A stretch of 64,000 nt of DNA, taken from the NCBI GenBank assembly GCA_964057225.1, contig OZ059894.1, positions 24,148,476 to 24,212,475 on the forward strand, written 5' to 3'. The translations under genes were made by a program, and so were the position numbers. This document shows, piece after piece, positions 22,880 through 37,663 of the stretch; the stretch's first letter is position 1; every line of letters starts with the position of its first letter. The notes under the pieces were generated by a model that was not told where the DNA came from, searched no databases, and worked only from the letters and a program-made list of their open reading frames with translations. The DNA is from Auanema rhodensis. Its lineage: Eukaryota > Nematoda > Chromadorea > Rhabditida > Rhabditidae.

Positions 22880-25800
22880 TGAAAGATAAAGAGATGCGGT
22901 TTTCAAAATTAGATTCCCCATGTCCATATTAGTCTAAAAACAAATTTTTATTGATATTGGTTCATGGTAACCATGACTTTGAAATTTACGTGAACTTTAA
23001 TTTATGCTAATTAAATGTACACGTGATGTGCACTTGGTATGTAACTCGCTTCACGTGAAAGATAAAGAGATGCGGTTTTCAAAATTAGATTCCCCATGTC
23101 CATATTAGTCTAAAAACAAATTTTTATTGATATTGGTTCATGGTAACCATGACTTTGAAATTTACGTGAACTTTAATTTATGCTAATTAAATGTACACGT
23201 GATGTGCCCTTGGTATGTAACTCGCTTCACGTGAAAGATAAAGAGATCCGGTTTTCAAAATTAGATTCCCCATGTCCATATTAGTCTAAAAACAAATTTT
23301 TATTGATATTGGTGCATGGTAACCATGACTTTGAAATTTACGTGAACTTTAATTTATGCTAATTAAATGTACACGTGATGTGCACTTGGTATGTAACTCG
23401 CTTCACGTGAAAGATAAAGAAATGCGGTTTTCAAAATTAGATTCCCCATGTCCATATTAGTCTAAAAACAAATTTTTATTGATATTGGTGCATGGTAACC
23501 ATGACTTTGAAATTTACGTGAACTTTAATTTATGCTAATTAAATGTACACGTGATGTGCACTCGGTATGTAACTCGCTTCACGTGAAAGATAAAGAGATG
23601 CGGTTTTCAAAATTAAATTTCCCATGTCCATATTAGTCTAAAAACAAATTTTTATTGATATTGGTGCATGGTAACCATGACTTTGAAATTTACGTGAACT
23701 TTAATTTATGCTAATTAAATGTACACGTGATGTGCACTTGGTATGTAACTCGCTTCACGTGAAAGATAAAGAGATGCGGTTTTCAAAATTAGATTCCCCA
23801 TGTCCATATTAGTCTAAAAACAAATTTTTATTGATATTGGTTCATGATAACCATGACTTTGAAATTTACGTGAACTTTAATTTATGCTAATTAAATGTAC
23901 ACGTGATGTGCACTTGGTATGTAACTCGCTTCACGTGAAAGATAAAGAGATGCGGTTTTCAAAATTAGATTCCCCATGTCCATATTAGTCTAAAAACAAA
24001 TTTTTATTGATATTGGTTCATGGTAACCATGACTTTGAAATTTACGTGAACTTTAATTTATGCTAATTAAATGTACACGTGATGTGCACTTGGTATGTAA
24101 CTCGCTTCACGTGAAAGATAAAGAAATGCGGTTTTCAAAATTAGATTCCCCATGTCCATATTAGTCTAAAAACAAATTTTTATTGATATTGGTGCATGGT
24201 AACCATGACTTTGAAATTTACGTGAACTTTAATTTATGCTAATTAAATGTACACGTGATGTGCACTCGGTATGTAACTCGCTTCACGTGAAAGATAAAGA
24301 GATGCGGTTTTCAAAATTAAATTTCCCATGTCCATATTAGTCTAAAAACAAATTTTTATTGATATTGGTGCATGGTAACCATGACTTTGAAATTTACGTG
24401 AACTTTAATTTATGCTAATTAAATGTACACGTGATGTGCACTTGGTATGTAACTCGCTTCACGTGAAAGATAAAGAGATGCGGTTTTCAAAATTAGATTC
24501 CCCATGTCCATATTAGTCTAAAAACAAATTTTTATTGATATTGGTTCATGATAACCATGACTTTGAAATTTACGTGAACTTTAATTTATGCTAATTAAAT
24601 GTACACGTGATGTGCACTTGGTATGTAACTCGCTTCACGTGAAAGATAAAGAGATGCGGTTTTCAAAATTAGATTCCCCCTGTCCATATTAGTCTAAAAA
24701 CAAATTTTTATTGATATTGGTTCATGGTAACCATGACTTTGAAATTTACGTGAACTTTAATTTATGCTAATTAAATGTACACGTGATGTGCACTTGGTAT
24801 GTAACTCGCTTCACGTGAAAGATAAAGAGATGCGGTTTTCAAAATTAGATTCCCCATGTCCATATTAGTCTAAATACAAATTTTTATTGATATTGGTTCA
24901 TGGTAACCATGACTTTGAAATTTACGTGAACTTTAATTTATGCTAATTAAATGTACACGTGATGTGCACTTGGTATGTAACTCGCTTCACGTGAAAGATA
25001 AAGAGATGCGGTTTTCAAAATTAGATTCCCCATGTCCATATTAGTCTAAAAACAAATTTTTATTGATATTGGTGCATGGTAACCATGACTTTGAAATTTA
25101 CGTGAACTTTAATTTATGCTAATTAAATGTACACGTGATGTGCCCTTGGTATGTAACTCGCTTCACGTGAAAGATAAAGAGATGCGGTTTTCAAAATTAG
25201 ATTCCCCATGTCCATATTAGTCTAAAAACAAATTTTTATTGATATTGGTGCATGGTAACCATGACTTTGAAATTTACGTGAACTTTAATTTATGCTAATT
25301 AAATGTACACGTGATGTGCACTTGGTATGTAACTCGCTTCACGTGAAAGATAAAGAGATGCGGTATTCAAAATTAAATTTCCCATGTCCATATTAGTCTA
25401 AAAACAAATTTTTATTGATATTGGTGCATGGTAACCATGACTTTGAAATTTACGTGAACTTTAATTTATGCTAATTAAATGTACACGTGATGTGCACTTG
25501 GTATGTAACTCGCTTCACGTGAAAGATAAAGAGATGCGGTTTTCAAAACTAGATTCCCCATGTCCATATTAGTCTAAAAACAAATTTTTATTGATATTGG
25601 TTCATGGTAACCATGACTTTGAAATTTACGTGAACTTTCATTTATGCTAATTAAATGTACACGTGATGTGCACTTGGTATGTAACTCGCTTCACGTGAAA
25701 GATAAAGAGATGCGGTTTCCAAAATTAGATTCCCCATGTCCATATTAGTCTAAAAAAAATTTTTTATTGATATTGGTTCATGGTAACCATGACTTTGAAA

Positions 25801-27279
25801 TTTACGTGAACTTTAATTTATGCTAATTAAATGTACACGTGATGTGCACTTGGTATGTAACTCGCTTCACGTGAAAGATAAAGAGATGCGGTTTTCAAAA
25901 TTAGATTCCCCATGTCCATATTAGTCTAAAAACAAATTTTTATTGATATTGGTTCATGATAACCATGACTTTGAAATTTACGTGAACTTTAATTTATGCT
26001 AATTAAATGTACACGTGATGTGCACTTGGTATGTAACTCGCTTCACGTGAAAGATAAAGAGATGCGGTTTTCAAAATTAGATTCCCCATGTCCATATTAG
26101 TCTAAAAACAAATTTTTATTGATATTGGTGCATGGTAACCATGACTTTGAAATTTACGTGAACTTTAATTTATGCTAATTAAATGTACACGTGATGTGCA
26201 CTTGGTATGTAACTCGCTTCACGTGAAAGATAAAGAGATGCCGTTTTCAAAATTAGATTCCTCATGTCCATATTAGTCTAAAAACAAATTTTTATTGATA
26301 TTGGTGCATGGTAACCATGACTTTGAAATTTACGTGAACTTTAATTTATGCTAATTAAATGTACACGTGATGTGCACTTGGTATGTAACTCGCTTCACGT
26401 GAAAGATAAAGAGATGCGGTTTCCAAAATTAGATTCCCCATGTCCATATTAGTCTAAAAAAAAATTTTTATTGATATTGGTTCATGGTAACCATGACTTT
26501 GAAATTTACGTGAACTTTAATTTATGCTAATTAAATGTACACGTGATGTGCACTTGGTATGTAACTCGCTTCACGTGAAAGATAAAGAGATGCCGTTTTC
26601 AAAATTAGATTCCTCATGTCCATATTAGTCTAAAAACAAATTTTTATTGATATTGGTGCATGGTAACCATGACTTTGAAATTTACGTGAACTTTAATTTA
26701 TGCTAATTAAATGTACACGTGATGTGCACTTGGTATGTAACTCGCTTCACGTGAAAGATAAAGAGATGCCGTTTTCAAAATTAGATTCCTCATGTCCATA
26801 TTAGTCTAAAAACAAATTTTTATTGATATTGGTGCATGGTAACCATGACTTTGAAATTTACGTGAACTTTAATTTATGCTAATTAAATGTACACGTGATG
26901 TGCACTTGGTATGTAACTCGCTTCACGTGAAAGATAAAGAGATGCGGTTTTTAAAATTAGATTCCCCATGTCCATATTAGTCTAAAAACAAATTTTTATT
27001 GATATTGGTTCATGGTAACCATGACTTTGAAATTTACGTGAACTTTAATTTATGCTAATTAAATGTACACGTGATGTGCACTTGGTATGTAACTCGCTTC
27101 ACGTGAAAGATAAAGAGATGCCGTTTTCAAAATTAGATTCCTCATGTCCATATTAGTCTAAAAACAAATTTTTATTGATATTGGTGCATGGTAACCATGA
27201 CTTTGAAATTTACGTGAACTTTAATTTATGCTAATTAAATGTACACGTGATGTGCACTTGGTATGTAACTCGCTTCACG
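22880..27279 (+). repeat. 25-unit (4.4-kb) block, copy 1
   Basis: This block recurs at 28336-34143 in three collinear pieces. 22880-25343 (14 units) matches at offset 5456, 25344-26399 (6 units) at offset 6512, and 26400-27279 (5 units) at offset 6864. Shared markers include tcatgataacc (88A) at 23847/29303 and 24551/30007, cccctgtcc at 24680/30136, and ggtttttaaaa (25T) at 26952/33816. Inside it the 4-unit set G(14A,156C)-A-T(88A)-T occurs twice (23408 and 24112, 704 bp). The last part is rich in P units and a 24C+62A unit (26400). Private changes include gagatccgg in the unit at 23232 and taaatacaaa in the unit at 24816. Confidence 0.9.
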
Positions 27280-28335
27280 TGAAAGATAAAGAGATGCCGT
27301 TTTCAAAATTAGATTCCTCATGTCCATATTAGTCTAAAAACAAATTTTTATTGATATTGGTGCATGGTAACCATGACTTTGAAATTTACGTGAACTTTAA
27401 TTTATGCTAATTAAATGTACACGTGATGTGCACTTGGTATGTAACTCGCTTCACGTGAAAGATAAAGAGATGCGGTTTTCAAAATTAGATTCCCCATGTC
27501 CATATTAGTCTAAAAACAAATTTTTATTGATATTGGTTCATGGTAACCATGACTTTGAAATTTACGTGAACTTTAATTTATGCTAATTAAATGTACACGT
27601 GATGTGCACTTGGTATGTAACTCGCTTCACGTGAAAGATAAAGAGATGCGGTTTTCAAAATTAGATTCCCCATGTCCATATTAGTCTAAAAACAAATTTT
27701 TATTGATATTGGTGCATGGTAACCATGACTTTGAAATTTACGTGAACTTTAATTTATGCTAATTAAATGTACACGTGATGTGCACTTGGTATGTAACTCG
27801 CTTCACGTGAAAGATAAAGAGATGCCGTTTTCAAAATTAGATTCCTCATGTCCATATTAGTCTAAAAACAAATTTTTATTGATATTGGTGCATGGTAACC
27901 ATGACTTTGAAATTTACGTGAACTTTAATTTATGCTAATTAAATGTACACGTGATGTGCACTTGGTATGTAACTCGCTTCACGTGAAAGATAAAGAGATG
28001 CGGTTTTCAAAATTAAATTTCCCATGTCCATATTAGTCTAAAAACAAATTTTTATTGATATTGGTGCATGGTAACCATGACTTTGAAATTTACGTGAACT
28101 TTAATTTATGCTAATTAAATGTACACGTGATGTGCACTTGGTATGTAACTCGCTTCACGTGAAAGATAAAGAGATGCCGTTTTCAAAATTAGATTCCTCA
28201 TGTCCATATTAGTCTAAAAACAAATTTTTATTGATATTGGTGCATGGTAACCATGACTTTGAAATTTACGTGAACTTTAATTTATGCTAATTAAATGTAC
28301 ACGTGATGTGCACTTGGTATGTAACTCGCTTCACG
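27280..28335 (+). repeat. Spacer units between the two 4.4-kb block copies
   Basis: Six units: P, T, G, P, A, P. Together with the P units at 26576, 26752 and 27104 this makes 26576-28335 a P-rich stretch. P carries both 19C (gccgtttt) and 39T (cctcatg), and these almost always travel together; the unit at 41184 is an exception with 19C only. Confidence 0.8.
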
Positions 28336-31300
28336 TGAAAGATAAAGAGATGCGGTTTTCAAAATTAGATTCCCCATGTCCATATTGGTCTAAAAACAAA
28401 TTTTTATTGATATTGGTTCATGGTAACCATGACTTTGAAATTTAAGTGAACTTTAATTTATGCTAATTAAATGTACACGTGATGTGCACTTGGTATGTAA
28501 CTCGCTTCACGTGAAAGATAAAGAGATGCGGTTTTCAAAATTAGATTCCCCATGTCCATATTAGTCTAAAAACAAATTTTTATTGATATTGGTTCATGGT
28601 AACCATGACTTTGAAATTTACGTGAACTTTAATTTATGCTAATTAAATGTACACGTGATGTGCCCTTGGTATGTAACTCGCTTCACGTGAAAGATAAAGA
28701 GATGCGGTTTTCAAAATTAGATTCCCCATGTCCATATTAGTCTAAAAACAAATTTTTATTGATATTGGTGCATGGTAACCATGACTTTGAAATTTACGTG
28801 AACTTTAATTTATGCTAATTAAATGTACACGTGATGTGCACTTGGTATGTAACTCGCTTCACGTGAAAGATAAAGAAATGCGGTTTTCAAAATTAGATTC
28901 CCCATGTCCATATTAGTCTAAAAACAAATTTTTATTGATATTGGTGCATGGTAACCATGACTTTGAAATTTACGTGAACTTTAATTTATGCTAATTAAAT
29001 GTACACGTGATGTGCACTCGGTATGTAACTCGCTTCACGTGAAAGATAAAGAGATGCGGTTTTCAAAATTAAATTTCCCATGTCCATATTAGTCTAAAAA
29101 CAAATTTTTATTGATATTGGTGCATGGTAACCATGACTTTGAAATTTACGTGAACTTTAATTTATGCTAATTAAATGTACACGTGATGTGCACTTGGTAT
29201 GTAACTCGCTTCACGTGAAAGATAAAGAGATGTGGTTTTCAAAATTAGATTCCCCATGTCCATATTAGTCTAAAAACAAATTTTTATTGATATTGGTTCA
29301 TGATAACCATGACTTTGAAATTTACGTGAACTTTAATTTATGCTAATTAAATGTACACGTGATGTGCACTTGGTATGTAACTCGCTTCACGTGAAAGATA
29401 AAGAGATGCGGTTTTCAAAATTAGATTCCCCATGTCCATATTAGTCTAAAAACAAATTTTTATTGATATTGGTTCATGGTAACCATGACTTTGAAATTTA
29501 CGTGAACTTTAATTTATGCTAATTAAATGTACACGTGATGTGCACTTGGTATGTAACTCGCTTCACGTGAAAGATAAAGAAATGCGGTTTTCAAAATTAG
29601 ATTCCCCATGTCCATATTAGTCTAAAAACAAATTTTTATTGATATTGGTGCATGGTAACCATGACTTTGAAATTTACGTGAACTTTAATTTATGCTAATT
29701 AAATGTACACGTGATGTGCACTCGGTATGTAACTCGCTTCACGTGAAAGATAAAGAGATGCGGTTTTCAAAATTAAATTTCCCATGTCCATATTAGTCTA
29801 AAAACAAATTTTTATTGATATTGGTGCATGGTAACCATGACTTTGAAATTTACGTGAACTTTAATTTATGCTAATTAAATGTACACGTGATGTGCACTTG
29901 GTATGTAACTCGCTTCACGTGAAAGATAAAGAGATGCGGTTTTCAAAATTAGATTCCCCATGTCCATATTAGTCTAAAAACAAATTTTTATTGATATTGG
30001 TTCATGATAACCATGACTTTGAAATTTACGTGAACTTTAATTTATGCTAATTAAATGTACACGTGATGTGCACTTGGTATGTAACTCGCTTCACGTGAAA
30101 GATAAAGAGATGCGGTTTTCAAAATTAGATTCCCCCTGTCCATATTAGTCTAAAAACAAATTTTTATTGATATTGGTTCATGGTAACCATGACTTTGAAA
30201 TTTACGTGAACTTTAATTTATGCTAATTAAATGTACACGTGATGTGCACTTGGTATGTAACTCGCTTCACGTGAAAGATAAAGAGATGCGGTTTTCAAAA
30301 TTAGATTCCCCATGTCCATATTAGTCTAAAAACAAATTTTTATTGATATTGGTTCATGGTAACCATGACTTTGAAATTTACGTGAACTTTAATTTATGCT
30401 AATTAAATGTACACGTGATGTGCACTTGGTATGTAACTCGCTTCACGTGAAAGATAAAGAGATGCGGTTTTCAAAATTAGATTCCCCATGTCCATATTAG
30501 TCTAAAAACAAATTTTTATTGATATTGGTGCATGGTAACCATGACTTTGAAATTTACGTGAACTTTAATTTATGCTAATTAAATGTACACGTGATGTGCC
30601 CTTGGTATGTAACTCGCTTCACGTGAAAGATAAAGAGATGCGGTTTTCAAAATTAGATTCCCCATGTCCATATTAGTCTAAAAACAAATTTTTATTGATA
30701 TTGGTGCATGGTAACCATGACTTTGAAATTTACGTGAACTTTAATTTATGCTAATTAAATGTACACGTGATGTGCACTTGGTATGTAACTCGCTTCACGT
30801 GAAAGATAAAGAGATGCGGTTTCCAAAATTAGATTCCCCATGTCCATATTAGTCTAAAAACAAATTTTTATTGATATTGGTGCATGGTAACCATGACTTT
30901 GAAATTTACGTGAATTTTAATTTATGCTAATTAAATGTACACGTGATGTGCACTTGGTATGTAACTAGCTTCACGTGAAAGATAAAGAGATGCGGTTTTC
31001 AAAATTAGATTCCCCATGTCCATATTAGTCTAAAAACAAATTTTTATTGATATTGGTGCATGGTAACCATGACTTTGAAATTTACGTGAACTTCAATTTA
31101 TGCTAATTAAATGTACACGTGATGTGCACTTGGTATGTAACTCGCTTCACGTGAAAGATAAAGAGATGCGGTTTTCAAAATTAGATTCCCCATGTCCATA
31201 TTAGTCTAAAAACAAATTTTTATTGATATTGGTGCATGGTAACCATGACTTTGAAATTTACGTGAACTTTAATTTATGCTAATTAAATGTACACGTGATG

Positions 31301-34143
31301 TGCACTTGGTATGTAACTCGCTTCACGTGAAAGATAAAGAGATGCGGTATTCAAAATTAAATTTCCCATGTCCATATTAGTCTAAAAACAAATTTTTATT
31401 GATATTGGTGCATGGTAACCATGACTTTGAAATTTACGTGAACTTTAATTTATGCTAATTAAATGTACACGTGATGTGCACTTGGTATGTAACTCGCTTC
31501 ACGTGAAAGATAAAGAGATGCGGTTTTCAAAATTAGATTCCCCATGTCCATATTAGTCTAAAAACAAATTTTTATTGATATTGGTTCATGGTAACCATGA
31601 CTTTGAAATTTACGTGAACTTTAATTTATGCTAATTAAATGTACACGTGATGTGCCCTTGGTATGTAACTCGCTTCACGTGAAAGATAAAGAGATGCGGT
31701 TTTCAAAATTAGATTCCCCATGTCCATATTAGTCTAAAAACAAATTTTTATTGATATTGGTGCATGGTAACCATGACTTTGAAATTTACGTGAACTTTAA
31801 TTTATGCTAATTAAATGTACACGTGATGTGCACTTGGTATGTAACTCGCTTCACGTGAAAGATAAAGAGATGCGGTATTCAAAATTAAATTTCCCATGTC
31901 CATATTAGTCTAAAAACAAATTTTTATTGATATTGGTGCATGGTAACCATGACTTTGAAATTTACGTGAACTTTAATTTATGCTAATTAAATGTACACGT
32001 GATGTGCACTTGGTATGTAACTCGCTTCACGTGAAAGATAAAGAGATGCGGTTTTCAAAATTAGATTCCCCATGTCCATATTAGTCTAAAAACAAATTTT
32101 TATTGATATTGGTTCATGGTAACCATGACTTTGAAATTTACGTGAACTTTAATTTATGCTAATTAAATGTACACGTGATGTGCACTTGGTATGTAACTCG
32201 CTTCACGTGAAAGATAAAGAGATGCGGTTTCCAAAATTAGATTCCCCATGTCCATATTAGTCTAAAAAAAAATTTTTATTGATATTGGTTCATGGTAACC
32301 ATGACTTTGAAATTTACGTGAACTTTAATTTATGCTAATTAAATGTACACGTGATGTGCACTTGGTATGTAACTCGCTTCACGTGAAAGATAAAGAGATG
32401 CGGTTTTCAAAATTAGATTCCCCATGTCCATATTAGTCTAAAAACAAATTTTTATTGATATTGGTTCATGATAACCATGACTTTGAAATTTACGTGAACT
32501 TTAATTTATGCTAATTAAATGTACACGTGATGTGCACTTGGTATGTAACTCGCTTCACGTGAAAGATAAAGAGATGCGGTTTTCAAAATTAGATTCCCCA
32601 TGTCCATATTAGTCTAAAAACAAATTTTTATTGATATTGGTGCATGGTAACCATGACTTTGAAATTTACGTGAACTTTAATTTATGCTAATTAAATGTAC
32701 ACGTGATGTGCACTTGGTATGTAACTCGCTTCACGTGAAAGATAAAGAGATGCCGTTTTCAAAATTAGATTCCTCATGTCCATATTAGTCTAAAAACAAA
32801 TTTTTATTGATATTGGTGCATGGTAACCATGACTTTGAAATTTACGTGAACTTTAATTTATGCTAATTAAATGTACACGTGATGTGCACTTGGTATGTAA
32901 CTCGCTTCACGTGAAAGATAAAGAGATGCGGTTTTCAAAATTAAATTTCCCATGTCCATATTAGTCTAAAAACAAATTTTTATTGATATTGGTGCATGGT
33001 AACCATGACTTTGAAATTTACGTGAACTTTAATTTATGCTAATTAAATGTACACGTGATGTGCACTTGGTATGTAACTCGCTTCACTTGAAAGATAAAGA
33101 GATGCGGTTTTCAAAATTAGATTCCCCATGTCCATATTAGTCTAAAAACAAATTTTTATTGATATTGGTTCATGGTAACCATGACTTTGAAATTTACGTG
33201 AACTTTAATTTATGCTAATTAAATGTACACGTGATGTGCACTTGGTATGTAACTCGCTTCACGTGAAAGATAAAGAGATGCGGTTTCCAAAATTAGATTC
33301 CCCATGTCCATATTAGTCTAAAAAAAAATTTTTATTGATATTGGTTCATGGTAACCATGACTTTGAAATTTACGTGAACTTTAATTTATGCTAATTAAAT
33401 GTACACGTGATGTGCACTTGGTATGTAACTCGCTTCACGTGAAAGATAAAGAGATGCCGTTTTCAAAATTAGATTCCTCATGTCCATATTAGTCTAAAAA
33501 CAAATTTTTATTGATATTGGTGCATGGTAACCATGACTTTGAAATTTACGTGAACTTTAATTTATGCTAATTAAATGTACACGTGATGTGCACTTGGTAT
33601 GTAACTCGCTTCACGTGAAAGATAAAGAGATGCCGTTTTCAAAATTAGATTCCTCATGTCCATATTAGTCTAAAAACAAATTTTTATTGATATTGGTGCA
33701 TGGTAACCATGACTTTGAAATTTACGTGAACTTTAATTTATGCTAATTAAATGTACACGTGATGTGCACTTGGTATGTAACTCGCTTCACGTGAAAGATA
33801 AAGAGATGCGGTTTTTAAAATTAGATTCCCCATGTCCATATTAGTCTAAAAACAAATTTTTATTGATATTGGTTCATGGTAACCATGACTTTGAAATTTA
33901 CGTGAACTTTAATTTATGCTAATTAAATGTACACGTGATGTGCACTTGGTATGTAACTCGCTTCACGTGAAAGATAAAGAGATGCCGTTTTCAAAATTAG
34001 ATTCCTCATGTCCATATTAGTCTAAAAACAAATTTTTATTGATATTGGTGCATGGTAACCATGACTTTGAAATTTACGTGAACTTTAATTTATGCTAATT
34101 AAATGTACACGTGATGTGCACTTGGTATGTAACTCGCTTCACG
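28336..34143 (+). repeat. 25-unit block, copy 2, enlarged to 33 units
   Basis: Collinear with 22880-27279 but eight units (1408 bp) longer. The extra units fall in two places. The first is 30800-31855, six units: a 24C/116T/168A G unit, S(G), G, then A with 22A, T(153C) and G. The 22A unit (ggtattc) therefore occurs twice here (31328 and 31856) against once in copy 1 (25344). The second is 32912-33263, an A-T pair. Private changes include tattggtc and tttaagtg in the unit at 28336, gatgtgg in that at 29216 and cacttgaaag near 33087. The longer copy most simply grew by local duplication and insertion; loss from copy 1 is the alternative. Confidence 0.88.
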
Positions 34144-35375
34144 TGAAAGATAAAGAGATGCGGTTTTCAAAATTAGATTCCCCATGTCCATATTAGTCTA
34201 AAAACAAATTTTTATTGATATTGGTTCATGGTAACCATGACTTTGAAATTTACGTGAACTTTAATTTATGCTAATTAAATGTACACGTGATGTGCCCTTG
34301 GTATGTAACTCGCTTCACGTGAAAGATAAAGAGATGCGGTTTTCAAAATTAGATTCCCCATGTCCATATTAGTCTAAAAACGAATTTTTATTGATATTGG
34401 TGCATGGTAACCATGACTTTGAAATTTACGTGAACTTTAATTTATGCTAATTAAATGTACACGTGATGTGCACTTGGTATGTAACTCGCTTCACGTGAAA
34501 GATAAAGAGATGCCGTTTTCAAAATTAGATTCCTCATGTCCATATTAGTCTAAAAACAAATTTTTATTGATATTGGTGCATGGTAACCATGACTTTGAAA
34601 TTTACGTGAACTTTAATTTATGCTAATTAAATGTACACGTGATGTGCACTTGGTATGTAACTCGCTTCACGTGAAAGATAAAGAGATGCGGTTTTCAAAA
34701 TTAGATTCCCCATGTCCATATTAGTCTAAAAACAAATTTTTATTGATATTGGTTCATGGTAACCATGACTTTGAAATTTACGTGAACTTTAATTTATGCT
34801 AATTAAATGTACACGTGATGTGCCCTTGGTATGTAACTCGCTTCACGTGAAAGATAAAGAGATGCGGTTTTCAAAATTAGATTCCCCATGTCCATATTAG
34901 TCTAAAAACGAATTTTTATTGATATTGGTGCATGGTAACCATGACTTTGAAATTTACGTGAACTTTAGTTTATGCTAATTAAATGTACACGTGATGTGCA
35001 CTTGGTATGTAACTCGCTTCACGTGAAAGATAAAGAGATGCGGTTTTCAAAATTAGATTCCCCATGTCCATATTAGTCTAAAAACAAATATTTATTGATA
35101 TTGGTTCATGGTAACCATGACTTTGAAATTTACGTGAACTTCAATTTATGCTAATTAAATGTACACGTGATGTGCACTTGGTATGTAACTCGCTTCACGT
35201 GAAAGATGAAGAGATGCGGTTTTCAAAATTAGATTCCCTATGTCCATATTAGTCTAAAAACAAATTTTTATTGATATTGGTGCATGGTAACCATGACTTT
35301 GAAATTTACGTGAACTTTAATTTATGCTAATTAAATGTACACGTGATGTGCACTTGGTATGTAACTCGCTTCACG
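34144..35375 (+). repeat. 3-unit (528-bp) duplication T(153C)-G(63G)-P, then S-D pair
   Basis: T(153C) and G(63G) occur at 34144/34320 and again at 34672/34848, separated by P at 34496. The 63G markers are at 34382 and 34910. Only the second G unit also has 121G (tttagtttatg), the linked pair later seen at 46464, 48048, 52624 and 61952. An S unit at 35024 with private aaatatttatt and a D unit with 83G at 35200 follow. Confidence 0.82.
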
Positions 35376-37663
35376 TGAAAGATAAAGAGATGCGGTTTTC
35401 AAAATTAGATTCCCCATGTCCATATTAGTCTAAAAACAAATTTTTATTGATATTGGTTCATGGTAACCATGACTTTGAAATTTACGTGAACTTTAATTTA
35501 TGCTAATTAAATGTACACGTGATGTGCACTTGGTATGTAACTCGCTTCACGTGAAAGATAAAGAGATGCGGTTTCCAAAATTAGATTCCCCATGTCCATA
35601 TTAGTCTAAAAACAAATTTTTATTGATATTGGTGCATGGTAACCATGACTTTGAAATTTACGTGAATTTTAATTTATGCTAATTAAATGTACACGTGATG
35701 TGCACTTGGTATGTAACTAGCTTCACGTGAAAGATAAAGAGATGCGGTTTTCAAAATTAGATTCCCCATGTCCATATTAGTCTAAAAACAAATTTTTATT
35801 GATATTGGTGCATGGTAACCATGACTTTGAAATTTACGTGAACTTCAATTTATGCTAATTAAATGTACACGTGATGTGCACTTGGTATGTAACTCGCTTC
35901 ACGTGAAAGATAAAGAGATGCGGTTTTCAAAATTAGATTCCCCATGTCCATATTAGTCTAAAAACAAATTTTTATTGATATTGGTGCATGGTAACCATGA
36001 CTTTGAAATTTACGTGAACTTTAATTTATGCTAATTAAATGTACACGTGATGTGCACTTGGTATGTAACTCGCTTCACGTGAAAGATAAAGAGATGCGGT
36101 TTTCAAAATTAAATTTCCCATGTCCATATTAGTCTAAAAACAAATTTTTATTGATATTGGTGCATGGTAACCATGACTTTGAAATTTACGTGAACTTTAA
36201 TTTATGCTAATTAAATGTACACGTGATGTGCACTTGGTATGTAACTCGCTTCACGTGAAAGATAAAGAGATGCGGTTTTCAAAATTAAATTTCCCATGTC
36301 CATATTAGTCTAAAAACAAATTTTTATTGATATTGGTGCATGGTAACCATGACTTTGAAATTTACGTGAACTTTAATTTATGCTAATTAAATGTACACGT
36401 GATGTGCACTTGGTATGTAACTCGCTTCACGTGAAAGATAAAGAGATGCCGTTTTCAAAATTAGATTCCTCATGTCCATATTAGTCTAAAAACAAATTTT
36501 TATTGATATTGGTGCATGGTAACCATGACTTTGAAATTTACGTGAACTTTAATTTATGCTAATTAAATGTACACGTGATGTGCACTTGGTATGTAACTCG
36601 CTTCACGTGAAAGATAAAGAGATGCGGTTTTCAAAATTAGATTCCCCATGTCCATATTAGTCTAAAAACAAATTTTTATTGATATTGGTTCATGGTAACC
36701 ATGACTTTGAAATTTACGTGAACTTTAATTTATGCTAATTAAATGTACACGTGATGTGCACTTGGTATGTAACTCGCTTCACGTGAAAGATAAAGAGATG
36801 CGGTTTCCAAAATTAGATTCCCCATGTCCATATTAGTCTAAAAACAAATTTTTATTGATATTGGTGCATGGTAACCATGACTTTGAAATTTACGTGAATT
36901 TTAATTTATGCTAATTAAATGTACACGTGATGTGCACTTGGTATGTAACTAGCTTCACGTGAAAGATAAAGAGATGCGGTTTTCAAAATTAGATTCCCCA
37001 TGTCCATATTAGTCTAAAAACAAATTTTTATTGATATTGGTGCATGGTAACCATGACTTTGAAATTTACGTGAACTTCAATTTATGCTAATTAAATGTAC
37101 ACGTGATGTGCACTTGGTATGTAACTCGCTTCACGTGAAAGATAAAGAGATGCGGTTTTCAAAATTAGATTCCCCATGTCCATATTAGTCTAAAAACAAA
37201 TTTTTATTGATATTGGTGCATGGTAACCATGACTTTGAAATTTACGTGAACTTTAATTTATGCTAATTAAATGTACACGTGATGTGCACTTGGTATGTAA
37301 CTCGCTTCACGTGAAAGATAAAGAGATGCGGTTTTCAAAATTAAATTTCCCATGTCCATATTAGTCTAAAAACAAATTTTTATTGATATTGGTGCATGGT
37401 AACCATGACTTTGAAATTTACGTGAACTTTAATTTATGCTAATTAAATGTACACGTGATGTGCACTTGGTATGTAACTCGCTTCACGTGAAAGATAAAGA
37501 GATGCGGTTTTCAAAATTAAATTTCCCATGTCCATATTAGTCTAAAAACAAATTTTTATTGATATTGGTGCATGGTAACCATGACTTTGAAATTTACGTG
37601 AACTTTAATTTATGCTAATTAAATGTACACGTGATGTGCACTTGGTATGTAACTCGCTTCACG
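35376..37663 (+). repeat. 7-unit (1232-bp) duplication
   Basis: Units 35376-36431 (T, 24C/116T/168A G, S(G), G, A, A) recur at 36608-37663 in the same order; the seventh unit of copy 1 is P (36432), and a T unit follows copy 2 at 37664. The marker gtaactagc (168A) lies at 35719 and 36951, exactly 1232 bp apart. In this unit 24C, 83G, 116T and 168A are always linked; it also occurs at 30800, 49104, 53680 and 63008. Confidence 0.87.
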
